Assembly (NCBI GenBank): GCA_949752795.1
Contig: OX457056.1
Location: 98,602,942-98,666,941, forward strand
From: Hyperoodon ampullatus
Lineage: Eukaryota > Chordata > Mammalia > Artiodactyla > Ziphiidae
DNA length: 64,000 nucleotides
Direction of reading: 5' to 3'
The notes below the pieces were generated by a model. That model did not search any database and was not told the DNA's origin. It worked only from the letters and a program-made list of their open reading frames with translations. Shown in pieces: positions 50,225 to 63,340 of this stretch. Each line of letters opens with the position of its first letter. Within the stretch, counting starts at the first letter, position 1. Position numbers and translations under genes: made by a program.

Positions 50225-52607
50225 TTAAAGTGGAAATAATAGAATTGCTTATATTCAAATATTTTGGATCACTTTGTATATGTATTTCAATTTATGAGTA
50301 AGTTTTGCCTATAAGTATTTGCATGTGTGCATGTTTGTGTGCACACACTTGTATGTAAAATATGAGTCCGATATTTTTTAAGTTTCTTACTGCTACTATG
50401 TTAGCTATATAAAATGGGTCAGATAAAGTATAAAAAGTTTATTATACTCTTTAAAAATGTTCCACTGTCATAAACTGATTTGTCTCTGTATCTTTAGAAG
50501 CTTTTCTTTTTCCCAACTCCTTCCATGAAGTTGTCTATTCTTTTATAAGTCAATTTTAACTAGATATGCTTCAAAAGCATACATTTTAAAATTCTATAAT
50601 TCTGCAGCATTAAATTGTATCTTATGTTCACTTACCATAAAAATATATATCTAACATATTTTAATGAGTATTTTATTCATGTTATTTACCCTGTGTTTTT
50701 GTATTTACTTTAGTCTTTACAAATGGTTGTATATTTTGTTGGTGTTTTCAAAAATAAACTCATAATTTATTTTGTGATACTACTCATTCTATGTACCTGA
50801 AACTATTATTTTGTCACATTATAAGATACTTCTCTTTTAATTCATCAATTTTATTCTTGAAACAAGAAAACATTTAGCTGTTTTACACACTAAAATTGTC
50901 TTCATATTCACAGTTAATTTCTAACTGACTAGCAATTATTTAGAACATAGCAGTAACTCAATATTTTAATTACTTATATAATTATACTCATTGGAAAAAA
51001 TATCCAATGAAATAGATATTTCTCTTATTTTAAGAGAAAGGAGGCTGATCTGTTAGTGGAGAGAAAGAGGTCTGTGACAGGTCTTTAAATGCTGAAATGT
51101 TTATTTTTGTTGAATATCATACTGCATTTGAATGGTCATGGTGAAAAAGCATTAGTATGTTGTGAGAGAAAACCATTTTGAAAGGCAAAGGTACATTTTT
51201 AAACTTTGAAATTTGAAAGAATTACCCCACTTATTTTTTAATCTGTTTCTGCTGATCCCCACTGCAAGTTTTAATTGGCATAATTGGATTACAGACCCAA
51301 ATAATTAATTTTATATCCTATGTATTCTTGCTCAATATTCTTTTTAGCTTGTATGTGCTTGTAACTATATTAAATAAAGTCCATTTCAAAACTTTCACTT
51401 TACTGATCTTGTTTATTATACTACTTCTTTCCTACTATTTAGTTATTGATTTTAATTATCCCTTGTTTATCAACATTGCTTCTTAAACTCCCTTTAGCTT
51501 TTCAAAGGTCGTTATCCTGTTTGAGTCAGTTTATGCCTGAGTATATTTTATATTAGTCTTACAGAAGATACCATATCTATAGCCAGGTGTAAAATTCCAA
51601 GGACACAATTTTTGTCTTTAAAATTGTACTAATATCTCAGCAATCAGTTTCAGAGATAAGTGGTAAAGAGAAATTCAGAGATGTCAGTGTGATATTCTCC
51701 GTATAGTTCCACTTTCAATATATGTATGTATGAGTAGGGAGAACTGTGTTTAATTGGTGTATGCTTACATGACAGTGGCTGGTGGAGACTATGGAGCAGG
51801 AAGCAGAAACTGAATGGTCTATTCCAGTTTTACTAAAGCTCAGTATAAGGTAAATTAGAAATCATCCCACTAATACAAAAATTATACCAGGTTTCCTAAG
51901 TCTGTGTGGTAAGCAGAATTTGAAGATGGTTCCCATAATTTCCCACCTCTGGTCTTCATACCTTTGTTTAGCCCAGCTCTCAGCCTTGTTTCACTTTCTG
52001 AATTTAGTAAAATTTCATCAATTATGGCTCAGTTACTAGAGATGGAATATTTTTCTGTCTCCATAGCTTATTTCTCTGGCCGTCTAAACATATGTTTATC
52101 ATGCATATTACTGGCTCCATGCCAGGCTTCCTTTCTTAACATTTCCTAATCACCACCCATTGTGTATCTTGTGATTCTATATCTCCTGGGATTAATGCAT
52201 AAATGCTATCCATATTCTACTTGTGACACTGCCATCTTATGGGAGTTGACATCTCTGAATAAATGAATAGGAAGTAAGAAATGCAATCCAGCAGATTAAA
52301 AATTCATCAGTCATTAATAGGACAAATTTTGCTTAATTTTCTAGATGATATACTACATGGATTTTTGAAACCTAGGGCATCTCTTTGGGGTATTATAAGG
52401 GTCTCTTCATCTGCTTTTAGGTGAGAATGTTGATATGCTTTACACTTATGGGTCATCTATTAAATATTTTTTATTAGATTTTTAAAATCTAGTATTCATT
52501 TGAAAAATTTCCAGATACTGACAGTGTATATTAACGCATGTATTTTATTAATTCATTCAAAAACAATTACTATGTCTCTATTATGTGCAAAGAATTTGAT
52601 TTTTTAG
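50225..52607. other. Mostly unrecognised AT-rich sequence
   Basis: Some stretches up to about 51000 could continue the antisense ancient L1. At 51903 the start TGTGTGGTAAGCAGAATTTG recalls an MLT1-type LTR on the plus strand, but the rest to about 52250 is too diverged to be sure. Confidence 0.4.
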
Positions 52608-52893
52608 ATAAGATCAATATACTCATTAAAGTCTTTCTGGCCTGGCTTGTTTGCAAAGGCTCTGGCCAGTGTCAACATCTGGAACCTCATCCACAATGTA
52701 GAGGGTTGGTAGACCGTCCCAGCAGCTGGAGCTGCACCAGTAGGAGGCTCTTCCCCTTCTACCACTGTGGCCCCAGCTGAGAACAAAGTAGAAGGAAAGA
52801 AAGAAAAATCTCAGGAGTCCCATGATGACATGGGTTTAGGTATTTTTGACTAAACCCCTTTTGTAATATGTTCAATCAAAACCTGAACTCAAA
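52608..52893 (+). pseudogene. RPLP1: Processed pseudogene of ribosomal protein P1 (RPLP1), 5'-truncated
   Basis: RPLP1 is an acidic stalk protein of the large ribosomal subunit. The copy begins at the codons for DKIN and loses about 24 bases just after ILIK. It then reads FWPGLFAKALASVNI..., an Ala/Pro-rich linker (AAGAAP), an acidic-lysine stretch and a C-terminal DDMGLGIFD with TAA, followed by 3' UTR sequence TAATATGTTCAATCAAAACC. The linker frame contains substitutions and a stop (GGTAG after GAGGGT). The lack of introns, 5' truncation and an A-rich 3' edge indicate L1-mediated retrocopying. The true gene lies elsewhere. Confidence 0.9.
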
Positions 52894-53319
52894 ATATATA
52901 TATAGAGAGAATGAGACTTGCAGAAATAGAGGCTGAGGGATAATATCTCTTAGAAAGAACACACTGTACAAAACCCTAGTGATGTGAGAAAACAGAATGC
53001 ATTAATGTTACTATAATTAAAGGATGCATGAGGTAAAGACTACAAAGACAGGGACTATGTTGTAAAACTCACAAAGATTTACATTTCTGATGCCTATATT
53101 GTAAATAAGCTATCTATGTGTTAAAATAAGAGTTGAGCATCCATAAAAAAGTCACACATGTAATTCTTTTAGTTCCTTTCTCTCAGTAAATTCCTTCAAT
53201 GGTTAACCAGATCCCAAGGACTAAGGTCCCAATTAACGTTTGGGCAGGGAAAACTTAAGTTGGTCTGGCTGACAATTGACAAAAAAAGAGACTATAATTT
53301 ATTGAACAAGTATTTATAC

Positions 53320-53412
53320 GTGTGTGTACATGCATATGTGTGTATATGTCTGTGCACAAGTATGTGTATAGATATGTATATGTATGTATGTGTGTGTATA
53401 TATGTTTATATA
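53320..53412. repeat. Degenerate (TG)n/(TATG)n run
   Basis: Mixed TGTG, TATG and TATA repeats with interruptions. They generate a Cys/Tyr/Val-rich chance frame (53260-53592). Confidence 0.8.
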
Positions 53413-53454
53413 AATTTAATGGACTCTTATACTAATGATCTTGGATACCTCATA

Positions 53455-53620
53455 CCAACGGCCTTGCATAGTTATTTCAATGTGTTACCAGTGCAAATTA
53501 TAAGGCCCATCTACACCAGACCTACTGAATCAGAAACTGTAAGAATTGGTCCAATAATTTATCTTTTAACAAGGCTTCCAACTGATCAATGACTAATCTA
53601 AAAGACATCATTTGTAGTAT
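53455..53620 (-). mobile_element. MER5-like hAT fragment
   Basis: CCAGACCTACTGAATCAGAA followed by TTTTAACAAGGCTTCCAACT matches the inverted orientation of the common MER5 element. The ends are decayed. Confidence 0.65.
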
Positions 53621-54339
53621 ATTTTTCATATATGTGAAATATGGAAAGAAATTTTCAAGGGTTTTTCAAGTGAGGCATTTTATTAGACCATTCTAGAGCA
53701 AAATCGTGTACTTCCTTTGTTGTTTCTAGGTGAGGGACACTGGGATATGACAGTGCATCTATCTTCTTATAAAGACTAAAATCATTATAAAATGATCAAT
53801 GACTTTTATTTGTGTAGTTCTATAATAATTAAAAAAGGAAACATTAATAAATATAGTCTAGATTAAAAATCATAGAAAACAGGCAGAGAGAAAGCAAAAA
53901 TATCTTTGCAACTGATATTCATTTTTGTTTCAAAACTAGAGAACTTATTTTCTAAGAAATTATATTAGGTGAAAAAATGTTAATATGAATAAAATAAAAC
54001 TCTAGAATCTCTATTTTTACCATCATGGTATCAGTATATTATTTTTTGAAGCATATCATATTATATATGCTAATTATAATACCTTACCATTTAAAGAAAA
54101 CTAGTAAAATATACACCATGAACCATATTTCTATATTAAAAACAAAACTGTAGAAGAGTCACTAAAGTCCCTGTATACCCTTTTTTTTTTGTCTTGTTAT
54201 TTTTTTCCTGAGTGTAATATTATTTTATTTTTTGATGTTACTGAAAATGGTTTTTTTTAATATTTTATTTTCCAAAAGTTTGCTAATACTCAAAAATATA
54301 ATTGATTTTCATATATTAATATTGTATCCAAAAACATTG
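53621..54339. other. Unrecognised AT-rich sequence
   Basis: Nothing that I can support as a feature. Confidence 0.5.
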
Positions 54340-57300
54340 CTACATTTACTATTTTAAAGTAAACTTTATTTGGAGAAAATTGTAGATTCATATGCAACTA
54401 TAAGAAATAATACAGAGAGATTCCATGTACCCTTCATCCCTTCATTCAGTTTCCCCAATGCTTCCATTTTGCAAAACTATAGTAAAATATCACAATTAGT
54501 ATACTGACATTGACAGAGCCAAGATACAGAACGTTACTTCTCCAGAAGGATTCCTCATGTTGCATTCAGCCCCCCGCACACTGTATCCAACCTACATTTT
54601 CTTAATCCCTAGACATCACTAATTTCTTTTTCATTTTTATATTTTTTTTCATTTCAACAATGCTATATAAGGGAATCAGACAGTATTTAACATTTAGGGA
54701 TTATTTTTATCAGCATAAAACTTTGATGATTCAAAGTTTGTACGTCTCAATTGTTTGTTCCTTTTTATCACTGAGTACTATTCCATTCTATGAATGTTCC
54801 ACAATTTGCTTAACCATTCATCATTGAAAGATATCTGGGCTTTTTTCCAGTTTTTTGATTATTAGGAATATCTGCTTTGAATATTTGTGTACATGTTTTT
54901 ATGTGAACACGGTTCCATGTCTCTGGATAAGTGCCCAAGAATTCAATTACTGGGTCAGATGGCAATTTCATATTTACTTCATAAAAATCCACCAAAAGGT
55001 TTTCCTATTGGCAATGTATGGGTGATCCAGTTTCTCCATGTTCTCACCAACATTTGCTCTTATTTTTTCCCCGTTTTAAAAATTTGAGCCATTTGGTTAG
55101 CTGTAGAGTTTTATTTTACATTTCCCCAATGGCTAATAATGCTGAACATATTTTCACATGCTTAGTTACCATCTTTATATCTTCTTCAGTGAAAAGTCTC
55201 TTCATGTCTTTTTCCCCTTTCCTGATTGGATAGCTTTTGTCTTTTTTTATTTTTACTGTTGATTTTCGGAAGTTTTGTATGTATTTTAGATTCTAGTCTT
55301 TTGTCAGATATGTAATTTGCAAGTATTTTTTTTTCAAGTTTGGAGGTTGTCTTTTTACCCTCTTTACATGGGCTTTCACAAAGCAAAAGTTTTAAATTTA
55401 TTTAGAGCTCAAAGTAACATTTAAAATTTTTTTTCTGGATTTTTGTTTTGGTGTCAACCCTAAGAACTCTTTTCTGAGCCCTAGATTCTGATGATTTTCT
55501 GCTGTTTTTTTTTCTAGACACCTTATATATTTTACATTTCACATTCAAATCTCTTATCCATTTGAGTTACTATTTATATGATGTACGATTTTTAAGGTTG
55601 ACAGCTTTTTTTTTTTGTCTTTGGATGTCCAACTGTTTTAGCACCATTTGTTGAAAAGGACAGTCTTTAACAATTTAATTGTTTTGGCACCTCAGTCAAA
55701 AATCAGTTAGGCATATACATTCACATTTTATTTATATTCTAGTCTATTAGTATACAGTATTTGTGTATATAGTTTTATGATAATGCCACCCTACCCTTGT
55801 TGTTGTAGATTTCTAGTGAGTCTAAAAATCATTAATGTATATTCTCCAACTTTGTTCTTTTTCAAATTTATTTGACTATTATAGACCCTTTTCCTTTTGA
55901 CATACATTTGAGAAATAGTCTTCAATTTAAACAAAATAGCCTGCTGGAATTTTGATAAGAATTATGCAGAATCTATTGATCAGTTTGGGAAGAATTAACA
56001 TCTCAACAATACTGAGTCTTCTAGTCCATAGCCATAATGTATGTTTGTATGTATGTCTTGTCTGTCTCTCTGTCTCTCTCCTTATTTATTTAGATCTTAA
56101 TTTATTTTGCTCAATCATATTTAGTAGCTTTCACAGTAAAGGTTCTGCACATAGTTTGTTAAATTTATACTTAATATTTCTAGGGTTTTGATGATATTAA
56201 AATGGGCATTTTAAAATTTCCATTCCTAATTGTCTATTAAAATTATATAGAAACACAATTGATTTTGTACATTGAACTTTACTCTGTGATCTTGATTAAT
56301 TTACTTATTAGTTTTTAGTATCATTTCTGTTGATCCTTTAGGATTTTCAATATTGACAATTTTGTCATTTAAGAATAACTCCATTTTAAATTCTTCCTTT
56401 CCAATATGTAGGTATTTATGTAATTTTACTTTGAAGTTAGTTGAAAAAATATGCTTTGATAATTTTTATTTCCTCTATCATTCAATTTTTAAAATTTTAT
56501 TTTGTTTATTCATTCATATATGGATTGTTTATAAAATTTAAAAAATGTGTTAATGTATTGGTATTTTGGTTTTAATTTATATTTATGTAAATTATTTCTA
56601 AATAATATTTTATGTTCAATATTATTTGTCATTATGACAGCATTTTAAAAACTTGTTTTGAAGCTTCATACCTTAAGACGTTCATATTTTTTTGTATTTT
56701 TGTCTATATTTGGAGACCTACTCTCCATCTGTTGGGTGCACTAATGCCTTAATTGTATTTGTATGTTATTAATGTTATTATTGGTTTTTAATTGATTTGA
56801 TCTATATACCTGTAGGAAAAGCTTGTTTAAATTTCCTATTATGGTAAAGCATCAGCCATTCATCTTTTCTTTGGACAATGGACAATTTTTGCTTTATTGT
56901 ACTGAAACATTTTTCAGCGAATAAAATGAGTTTTTATGTCTAGTTAGTTGATTAAAACTTTTAGCAGTAAGTGGTGATGGGTATTATTTCTATCAATGAT
57001 GAAATTTCTTCTCATAAATTATTAGTAGAGATAAACCAGCTACCCTTACATAATTTCCTTCTAATCTTTCCCAATTCTTATACTTTTAAAAGGCTCTTAT
57101 TTTGTCTGTACATTCTATGTATTTAATATTCAATATATAATATATTTTGGAGTGACTGAAGTATTGTTTTATTTTTTCCTCATCCCATTTCTCTCTGATA
57201 GCTTAGATGGTGCATATTCTATTCCTATTTTATAGGTTACCCCAGAAATTTCTCTTTATTAAATCCATGTTATTTAATATATAATTACACAATATATAAA

Positions 57301-57480
57301 CCATCACATGCTTAAAACCTGATGACTTTGTCCTTTTAAAAAAAATTACACAGTTATGAAATTTTATTTGTTTAAATGTACTCATATGTTTATCACTTTG
57401 TTTAATTATTAATACTTCTTGAAGCTCAGACCTTCCTTCAGGGATTACTTTCCAACTATCTAATGCATATTCTCTATTCA
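54340..57480 (-). mobile_element. Ancient L1M fragment, antisense (3' UTR through ORF2)
   Basis: Read on the plus strand, the known reverse-orientation landmarks appear in order: AATAATACAGAGAGATTCCA (3' UTR), GTACTATTCCATTCTATGAA, AATTCAATTACTGGGTCAG, GTGATCCAGTTTCTCCATG, CTTTTGTCAGATATGTAAT, AGCACCATTTGTTGAAAAGG, GGAATTTTGATAAGAATTAT and TGACAATTTTGTCATT. It is heavily diverged; the part beyond about 56600 is less certain. Confidence 0.75.
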
Positions 57481-58177
57481 TTCCTTTAGTAAAATTGTGT
57501 TAGTAGAAAACCTTCTCAACTTTTCTTTCCTGAAATATTTTATTTTATCTCAAATATTTACTTTATCTTAAAGCTTTATTTTGTTCAAATACTCAGGCTA
57601 AGAGACATTTTTTAGGCTGCTGTTGTTATTGTTTTTGGTAAGAATTTAGTTGATGCTCTTATTGTTTTTCATAAATACTTTGCTTTTTTCCTCGGTGCTT
57701 TTAGAAAAATTTTTCATCTTAGGCATTTGTTAGTTTACTAAAATGTTCCTGGATATTAATTTCTTTTTATTTTGCATGCATTATATATATTGTGTTTACT
57801 ATATATGTGGATTTATGTCTTTCATCATATCTGTCTTTCATCAATTCTAGCCATTTTGTAATCAATTTCTCTATGTTCTTTATTGTCTTTCTTGCATTTT
57901 GTATATTCTTACTCTTCCCTTATTCCCTTTTAGTTTTCAATTTCTAATGGCCTACATTACCTTCTGGTAATTTGGCCTTTTTGTTTACCAATTGACTCTC
58001 AGCTATATCTATTTTAATTCATGCATTCAATTCCAAATTTTAATTAATATAGTTCCAGTTTTAGAATTGCTATTTTTCTGTTCTTCAAATATGGCTTACT
58101 ACCTTTTAACAAATAAATCTCTTTTAGCCATATGTTTACTGCTACCTCATATTTATTTAAATACATAACATATCTAT
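57481..58177. other. AT-rich sequence, possibly more antisense L1
   Basis: The words TTTATGTCTTTCATCATATC and TCTAGCCATTTTGTAATCAA recall reverse-strand old L1, but the match is too weak to call. Confidence 0.35.
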
Positions 58178-58393
58178 GGGCTTCCCTGGTGGCGCAGTGG
58201 TTGAGAGTCCGCCTGCCGATGCAGGGGACATGGGTTCATGCTCTGTTCCAGGAAGATCCCACATGCCACAGAGCGGCTAGGCCTGTGAGCCATGGCCGCT
58301 CAGCCTGCACATCCAGAGCCTGTGCTCCACAATGGGAGAGGCCACAACAGTGAGAGGCCTGCATACCACAAAATATAAATAAATAAATACATA
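58178..58393 (+). mobile_element. tRNA-derived SINE (CHR-2-like)
   Basis: GGGCTTCCCTGGTGGCGCAG start, a degenerate B-box (GGTTCATGCTC), and an A-rich tail with TAAA units. A near-perfect 17-bp repeat ending ACATATCTA flanks it at 58160-58176 and 58394-58410, with one mismatch. More CpG decay than the 42941 copy suggests it is older. Confidence 0.93.
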
Positions 58394-58410
58394 AATACAT
58401 CACATATCTA

Positions 58411-59349
58411 ATGACTTAAAGGAACAATTATTTTATTATCTCTCAAGATTTTATGGGTTGATTGGGCTTAGCCACATGTTTTGAGCTGAAGCTACAATTA
58501 ATTGGAGGTTTAACTGAAACATCCTGGATAATTCACTCACCTATCTGGCAGTTTATAATTCTTATTGACTGGGAGCTCAGGTGGGGCAGTTGACCAGAAC
58601 TACATGTGGTCTCTTCTATGGCTTGGTGCCATGCTTTCTATGCTCATGGAGAGTGGGTTCTAGAAGGACATGTTCCTAAAATGGGAGTTCAAAGAGCCTG
58701 AAAGTAATTTTAATGAAAATTAAATTAAAATTTGCCACTAGCAGTCATTGAAATTATCCATAGTTCTTGCTTCCTTTTACAAAATGGATGCTTAATAATT
58801 TTTTTCTTTAATTTTCATTTTATATTGGAGTATGAATGATGATGATTAGTTATTATTGAAAGCCATTATTTCAAGGTAAACTATTTTGGCTACAAATTTC
58901 AGAGATGAAATTAATAGACATATTTTTTATATTTTCAGACACTTTTATGGCCAGAATGATCATAACAGGACCTATTTACCCAGGCAGTTTTCATAAAAGA
59001 GTTAACAAATGTAATGCAAAATAAGTAACTGAATATTAACATAGGGAATTTCAGTAAGTGATAGTTATGTAGAGCCCTATGACTTTCTTAATAGAGACAT
59101 ATGCTTTCACATTTTATATAAATGATTGCCACTCATTTGATAGAGTAAGACTGATCTTAATCTTTAAAATCTTAAGAAAATTTTAAATCATCCTTGCATG
59201 ATACAATATTACAATAATGGCCCCCAAAATGGTATTCACTCAAAACTATAATGAATTCTAAGTTTGTACATTTTTGTATTTGTTTGTTTTTGTTTTACTA
59301 CTGAAGTATTTTTATGGACCACTGTATTCAAACATATATATACTTAGTC
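58411..59349. other. Unrecognised sequence
   Basis: The part at 58440-58690 (TTTTATGGGTTGATTGGGCT, then ACATGTGGTCTCTTCTATGG) is moderately GC-rich and recalls a dispersed mammalian repeat I cannot name. Confidence 0.4.
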
Positions 59350-59510
59350 TTAAATCTCTCTTTCTCTTATTTCTTTATATGCAAAATGGGGATAATAATA
59401 CCTAAGTTTAAAGAAAGGGGTGGTGTGAGGATTAAAAGATATATTTAATCTTCATGATTTTATTCAGTGAATACCTTCTACCATATTAGAACAATTATTA
59501 GAAACAATTG
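59350..59510 (+). mobile_element. MIR-like fragment
   Basis: ATGCAAAATGGGGATAATAA followed by GTGTGAGGATTAAAAGATAT is the MIR core and 3' portion. Confidence 0.7.
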
Positions 59511-59534
59511 TTATAAAAATCTATTGTTTAACTA

Positions 59535-61533
59535 CAAATAGCATTTATAATAACATCTTCTAAAAATGAAGTATGTAGGTATAAATCAAAAACATATGCT
59601 CAAGATCTATATGAGGAAAACTATAAAATTTTGATGAACAAAATCAAAAATATCTAATTAGATGAATAAATATTCCATGTTCATGGATAGGCAGATTCAA
59701 TACTGTTAAATTGTCAGTTCTTTCAAACCTGATCTACATATACAATGAAATCCCAATGAAAATCTCAGCAAGTTATTTTGTGGGTAACAAAACCTTATCC
59801 TAATGTTTATATGGAGAGTTAAATGACCCTGACTGGCCAACACAATATTGAAGGAGAAGAACAAAGTTGGAGGATTCATACTACCTGGCTTCAAAACTTA
59901 CTATAAAGTTACAATAATTAGGACAGTATAGTATTGGCAAAAGAATAGATAAATAGAATAGATAAATAGAATAGAAAGCCCAGTAATAGACCCAGGTAAA
60001 TACAGTTAACTGATTTTTGACAAAGGAGTAAAAGTAATAGAATGGAGCAAAAATAGACTTAAAAAAAAAAGGTAAAGGAACAAGTGGACATGTACATGCA
60101 AAACAACAAATCTAGACATAGAGCTACATCCTTCACGAACATTAACTCAAACTGAATCACAGACCTAAATGTAAAATTCAAAACTATAAAACTCCTGTTA
60201 GATAACATAAGAGAAAACCTAGATGACCTTAAGTATGGCAATGATATCTCAGGTACAACACCAAAAGCACAATCCATGAAAGTGATAATTGAAAAGTTAG
60301 ACTTCATTAAAGTTTAAAACTTCAGCTCTGCAAAGGACATCAAGAGAATTAGAGGACAGCTACAGAATGGGAGAAAATATTTGCAAAAGACATATCTGAT
60401 AAAGAACTCTTATCCAAAATGTACAGAGAACTCTTAAAACTCAATAATAAGAAAACCACCCAATTCAAAAAATGGGTCAAAGGCCTTAACAAACACCTCA
60501 TCAAAGAAGATATACAGAGAGCAAATAAACGTATGAAAAGATGCTTCAAATCATATGTCATCAGGAATGCAAAGTAAAACAATGAGATCTCACTGTACAT
60601 CTAGCAGAATGGTCAAAATCTGGAACACTGATACCACCAAATGTTGGTTAGGATGTGGAGCAAAAGGAATTCCCATTGATTGCTGGTGGAAATGCAAAAC
60701 AGTACAGCCACTTTGGAAGACAGTTTGGCTGTTTCCTATAATACTAAACGTATTTTTACCATATGATACAGCAATTGCACTTCTCGTTATTTTCCCTAAG
60801 GAATTGAAAACTTATGTAACTATACAAAAACATACACAAGGATATGTACAGCATTTCCATTCATAATTGCCAAAACTTGACAGCAACTAAGATGTCCTAC
60901 TTAGGACATATTAAACAATTTACATGCTATAAACTATGGTACATTTACAGAATGGAATATTATTTAGTGCAAAAAAAAAAAAAGAGTTATCAAGCCATGA
61001 AAAGTCATGGTGAAACCTTAAATGCATATTACTAAGAGAATGAAGCATCTGAAAAGGCTACACATATATTTCAAATATATGATATTCTGGAAAAGGCAAA
61101 ACTGTGAAGACAATAAAAATATCAGTGGTTGTCAGACATTGGTGGGGCAGGGTTGGGGTGGGGGTGGGGAGCCCAGGAGGGATGAATAGGAAGAGTCCAG
61201 AGCATTTTTAGGGCAGTGAAATACTTTGTATGACCTTGAAATGATGGATACATCCTATTATACATTTGTTCCAACCCATTGAATATACAGCATCAAAAGT
61301 AAAATTTTAAGGTAAACTATGGACTTGGGGAAATTATGATATGTTAATACAGGTTTGTCTATTGTAACAAATGTACCACTCCAATGGGTATAATGAGAAG
61401 ACTATGTATGTGTGGGGACGGGGGCACATGGGAAATTTCTGTACCTTTTCCATAATTTTGCTGTGAACCCAAAACACAATTTGTTTTTCCATTGTTTTTA
61501 TGAGGAAGATTTAAATTTTTAAACAAAAATTAG
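59535..61533 (+). mobile_element. Old L1 fragment, forward (ORF2 C-terminal half and 3' UTR)
   Basis: Starts in ORF2 at the GTATAAATCAAAAACATATG region and covers thumb and C-terminal sequence. The frame at 60555-60866 keeps CWLGCGAKGIPIDCWWKC, the C-terminal cysteine motif with all cysteines. The 3' UTR ends near 61533 in AAATTTTTAAACAAAAATT. Stops are frequent, so it is dead. Confidence 0.85.
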
Positions 61534-62814
61534 CCAGATATCATTCTCTTGCAGTTATAAACACATAAGTCATCTACTTATTTTTTGAATTCATATTATA
61601 ATTGAAATTATATAATTTATCCAATAATGTATTAAAATAATAAAACAATAAATTTCCTTTTTAGAAATCCACATCTTTTACTGTATCAAGAATCAAGCTC
61701 CGTCCTGACAATTAAATGTATACTTGAGCCTTGTATACCCTGAACAATATAAAACTGCTGTCTTAGTTCCAGTATACCTAGTTGAAATTTTCTAATACAA
61801 ATGACAGGTGGGTCTTAAAGTGATACTTTCATGCAATTCTAAGCCTTTTAAATTAATTTCTTCATGGATGCCAAGAACAATATGATATAGAACAGTGTGC
61901 CCATTGTGAAATAATTTTTATTTTGTATTTTAGTTTCAGATATTCCTAAAAATATTCTAAACATTTAAAATTTCATTGAAATGACTATTAGGTAAGTAGA
62001 ACAAAATAAAGTTTTTCCTTTATACCTCTTTTTCATTCTTTATGATCAGAATGTAGATTTTAGTCCCTGTCTCTGAGATATAGTATTATTTTGCCCTAAA
62101 AAAAATATCCTGTCTATTGTACCATCCAGTTTTCAGATACTCTTGGGAAATATACCAGTTGTTATAAAGAAGAATAAATTAGAAAATGATTGTAATTAGA
62201 AGATAAGCTGGCTTATAATCTTTTCCCCCTTTAAGAGAAAAGCTGACACTACCATAAGATGACACTAGGAGAACCTACTACAGTCCGTGTCAGGTAAACA
62301 GATTTGCAAAATCTTCAAATGGTCTTCCAAAAAACATATTGAATTAAATATATTTAGGATTGGAGATAACATTTAAATGAAGATGAGGAAGTGATTTCAT
62401 TTAAATAATTTCTTATGCACCTCTATAAGAAAGGGAAACTGATGTTTACCTTTAGGAATATTGTTACTAAGACTTAGAATCCATTCAAATAATCAAGCAC
62501 AGATACTATAATGCACATGATAGTAGCTCATGTGTTTCTTATAGGAAGCTACAGAGTTCATGAAGGTATATTGGTAATGCTATCAGGCAAACCTCAGTAG
62601 ACTAGGAAATAAAATCATCACAATCTCCTAGCACCATCATGGTTCTGATACAAATGCATTTATTTTTTTATTTTTATACATACAGATGTTTAAAACAATT
62701 CAATCTATCTAGTATTCCTGAAAACAACAAAAGACACTTGATATTTTAACTTGAATGAAAAACTGAATAATAGAAGAGAATATACCAAACCTAACTTTGG
62801 CTGGGTGATTGCCA
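61534..62814. other. Unrecognised AT-rich sequence
   Basis: No gene or nameable repeat. Confidence 0.5.
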
Positions 62815-63340
62815 GAATCTCATCAGGATTCTCCAATGAAACCAAACCAATATGATATAGGAGGGAGGGAGTGAGGGAGGGAGGGAGGGAGGGAGGGATG
62901 GATGGATGGATGGATGGATAGATAGATAGATCTAAGCAGATAGATAGATAGATAATAGATGGAGAGAGAGGGAGGGAGAGAGAGAAATGAAGAAATTGCC
63001 ACATGCAATTGTGGCAGGCAGACGAGGTTGAAATCTTCCAGAGAGGCTAGAGGCTGGAAATTCCAGAAAGAACTGATGTTGCAGTCTTGAGTCCAAAGGC
63101 AGTCTAAAGATAAAATTCCTTTCTTTTAGAAGGACTCCAGTCTTTATTCTTAAGGCCTTCTACTAATTGGATGAGTCTCACCCACTCTATGGAGGGTAAT
63201 CTGCTTTAATCAAATTTTACTGATTTAAATAATAATCACATCTAAAAAATACTTTCATAGCAATATCTAGACTGTTGTTTAACTGAAAATTGGGCACCAC
63301 AGTCTAGTCAGGCTGCAGTATAAAACTAATCATCACAGTG
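62815..63340 (-). mobile_element. ERVL/MaLR-type LTR, minus strand, with internal microsatellite
   Basis: On the minus strand it begins TGTGATGATTAGTTTTATAC and passes TGGTGCCCAATTTTCAG, TTTTTTAGATGTGATTATT and CCTCCATAGAGTGGGTGAG. It ends with TTGGTTTGGTTTCATTGGAG before AATCCTGATGAG. This order is that of a widespread ERVL-group LTR. Only LTR sequence is present. Confidence 0.65.
62861..62987. repeat. Compound microsatellite (GGGA)n-(GGAT)n-(GATA)n-(GAGA)n
   Basis: Consecutive tetranucleotide blocks that change by one base from one to the next, with a TCTAAGCA interruption. It lies inside the LTR. Confidence 0.95.

Noticed and set aside
62705..63008. Ser/Leu/Pro-rich and Tyr-rich minus-strand frames
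   Set aside because: They translate the compound microsatellite inside the LTR.
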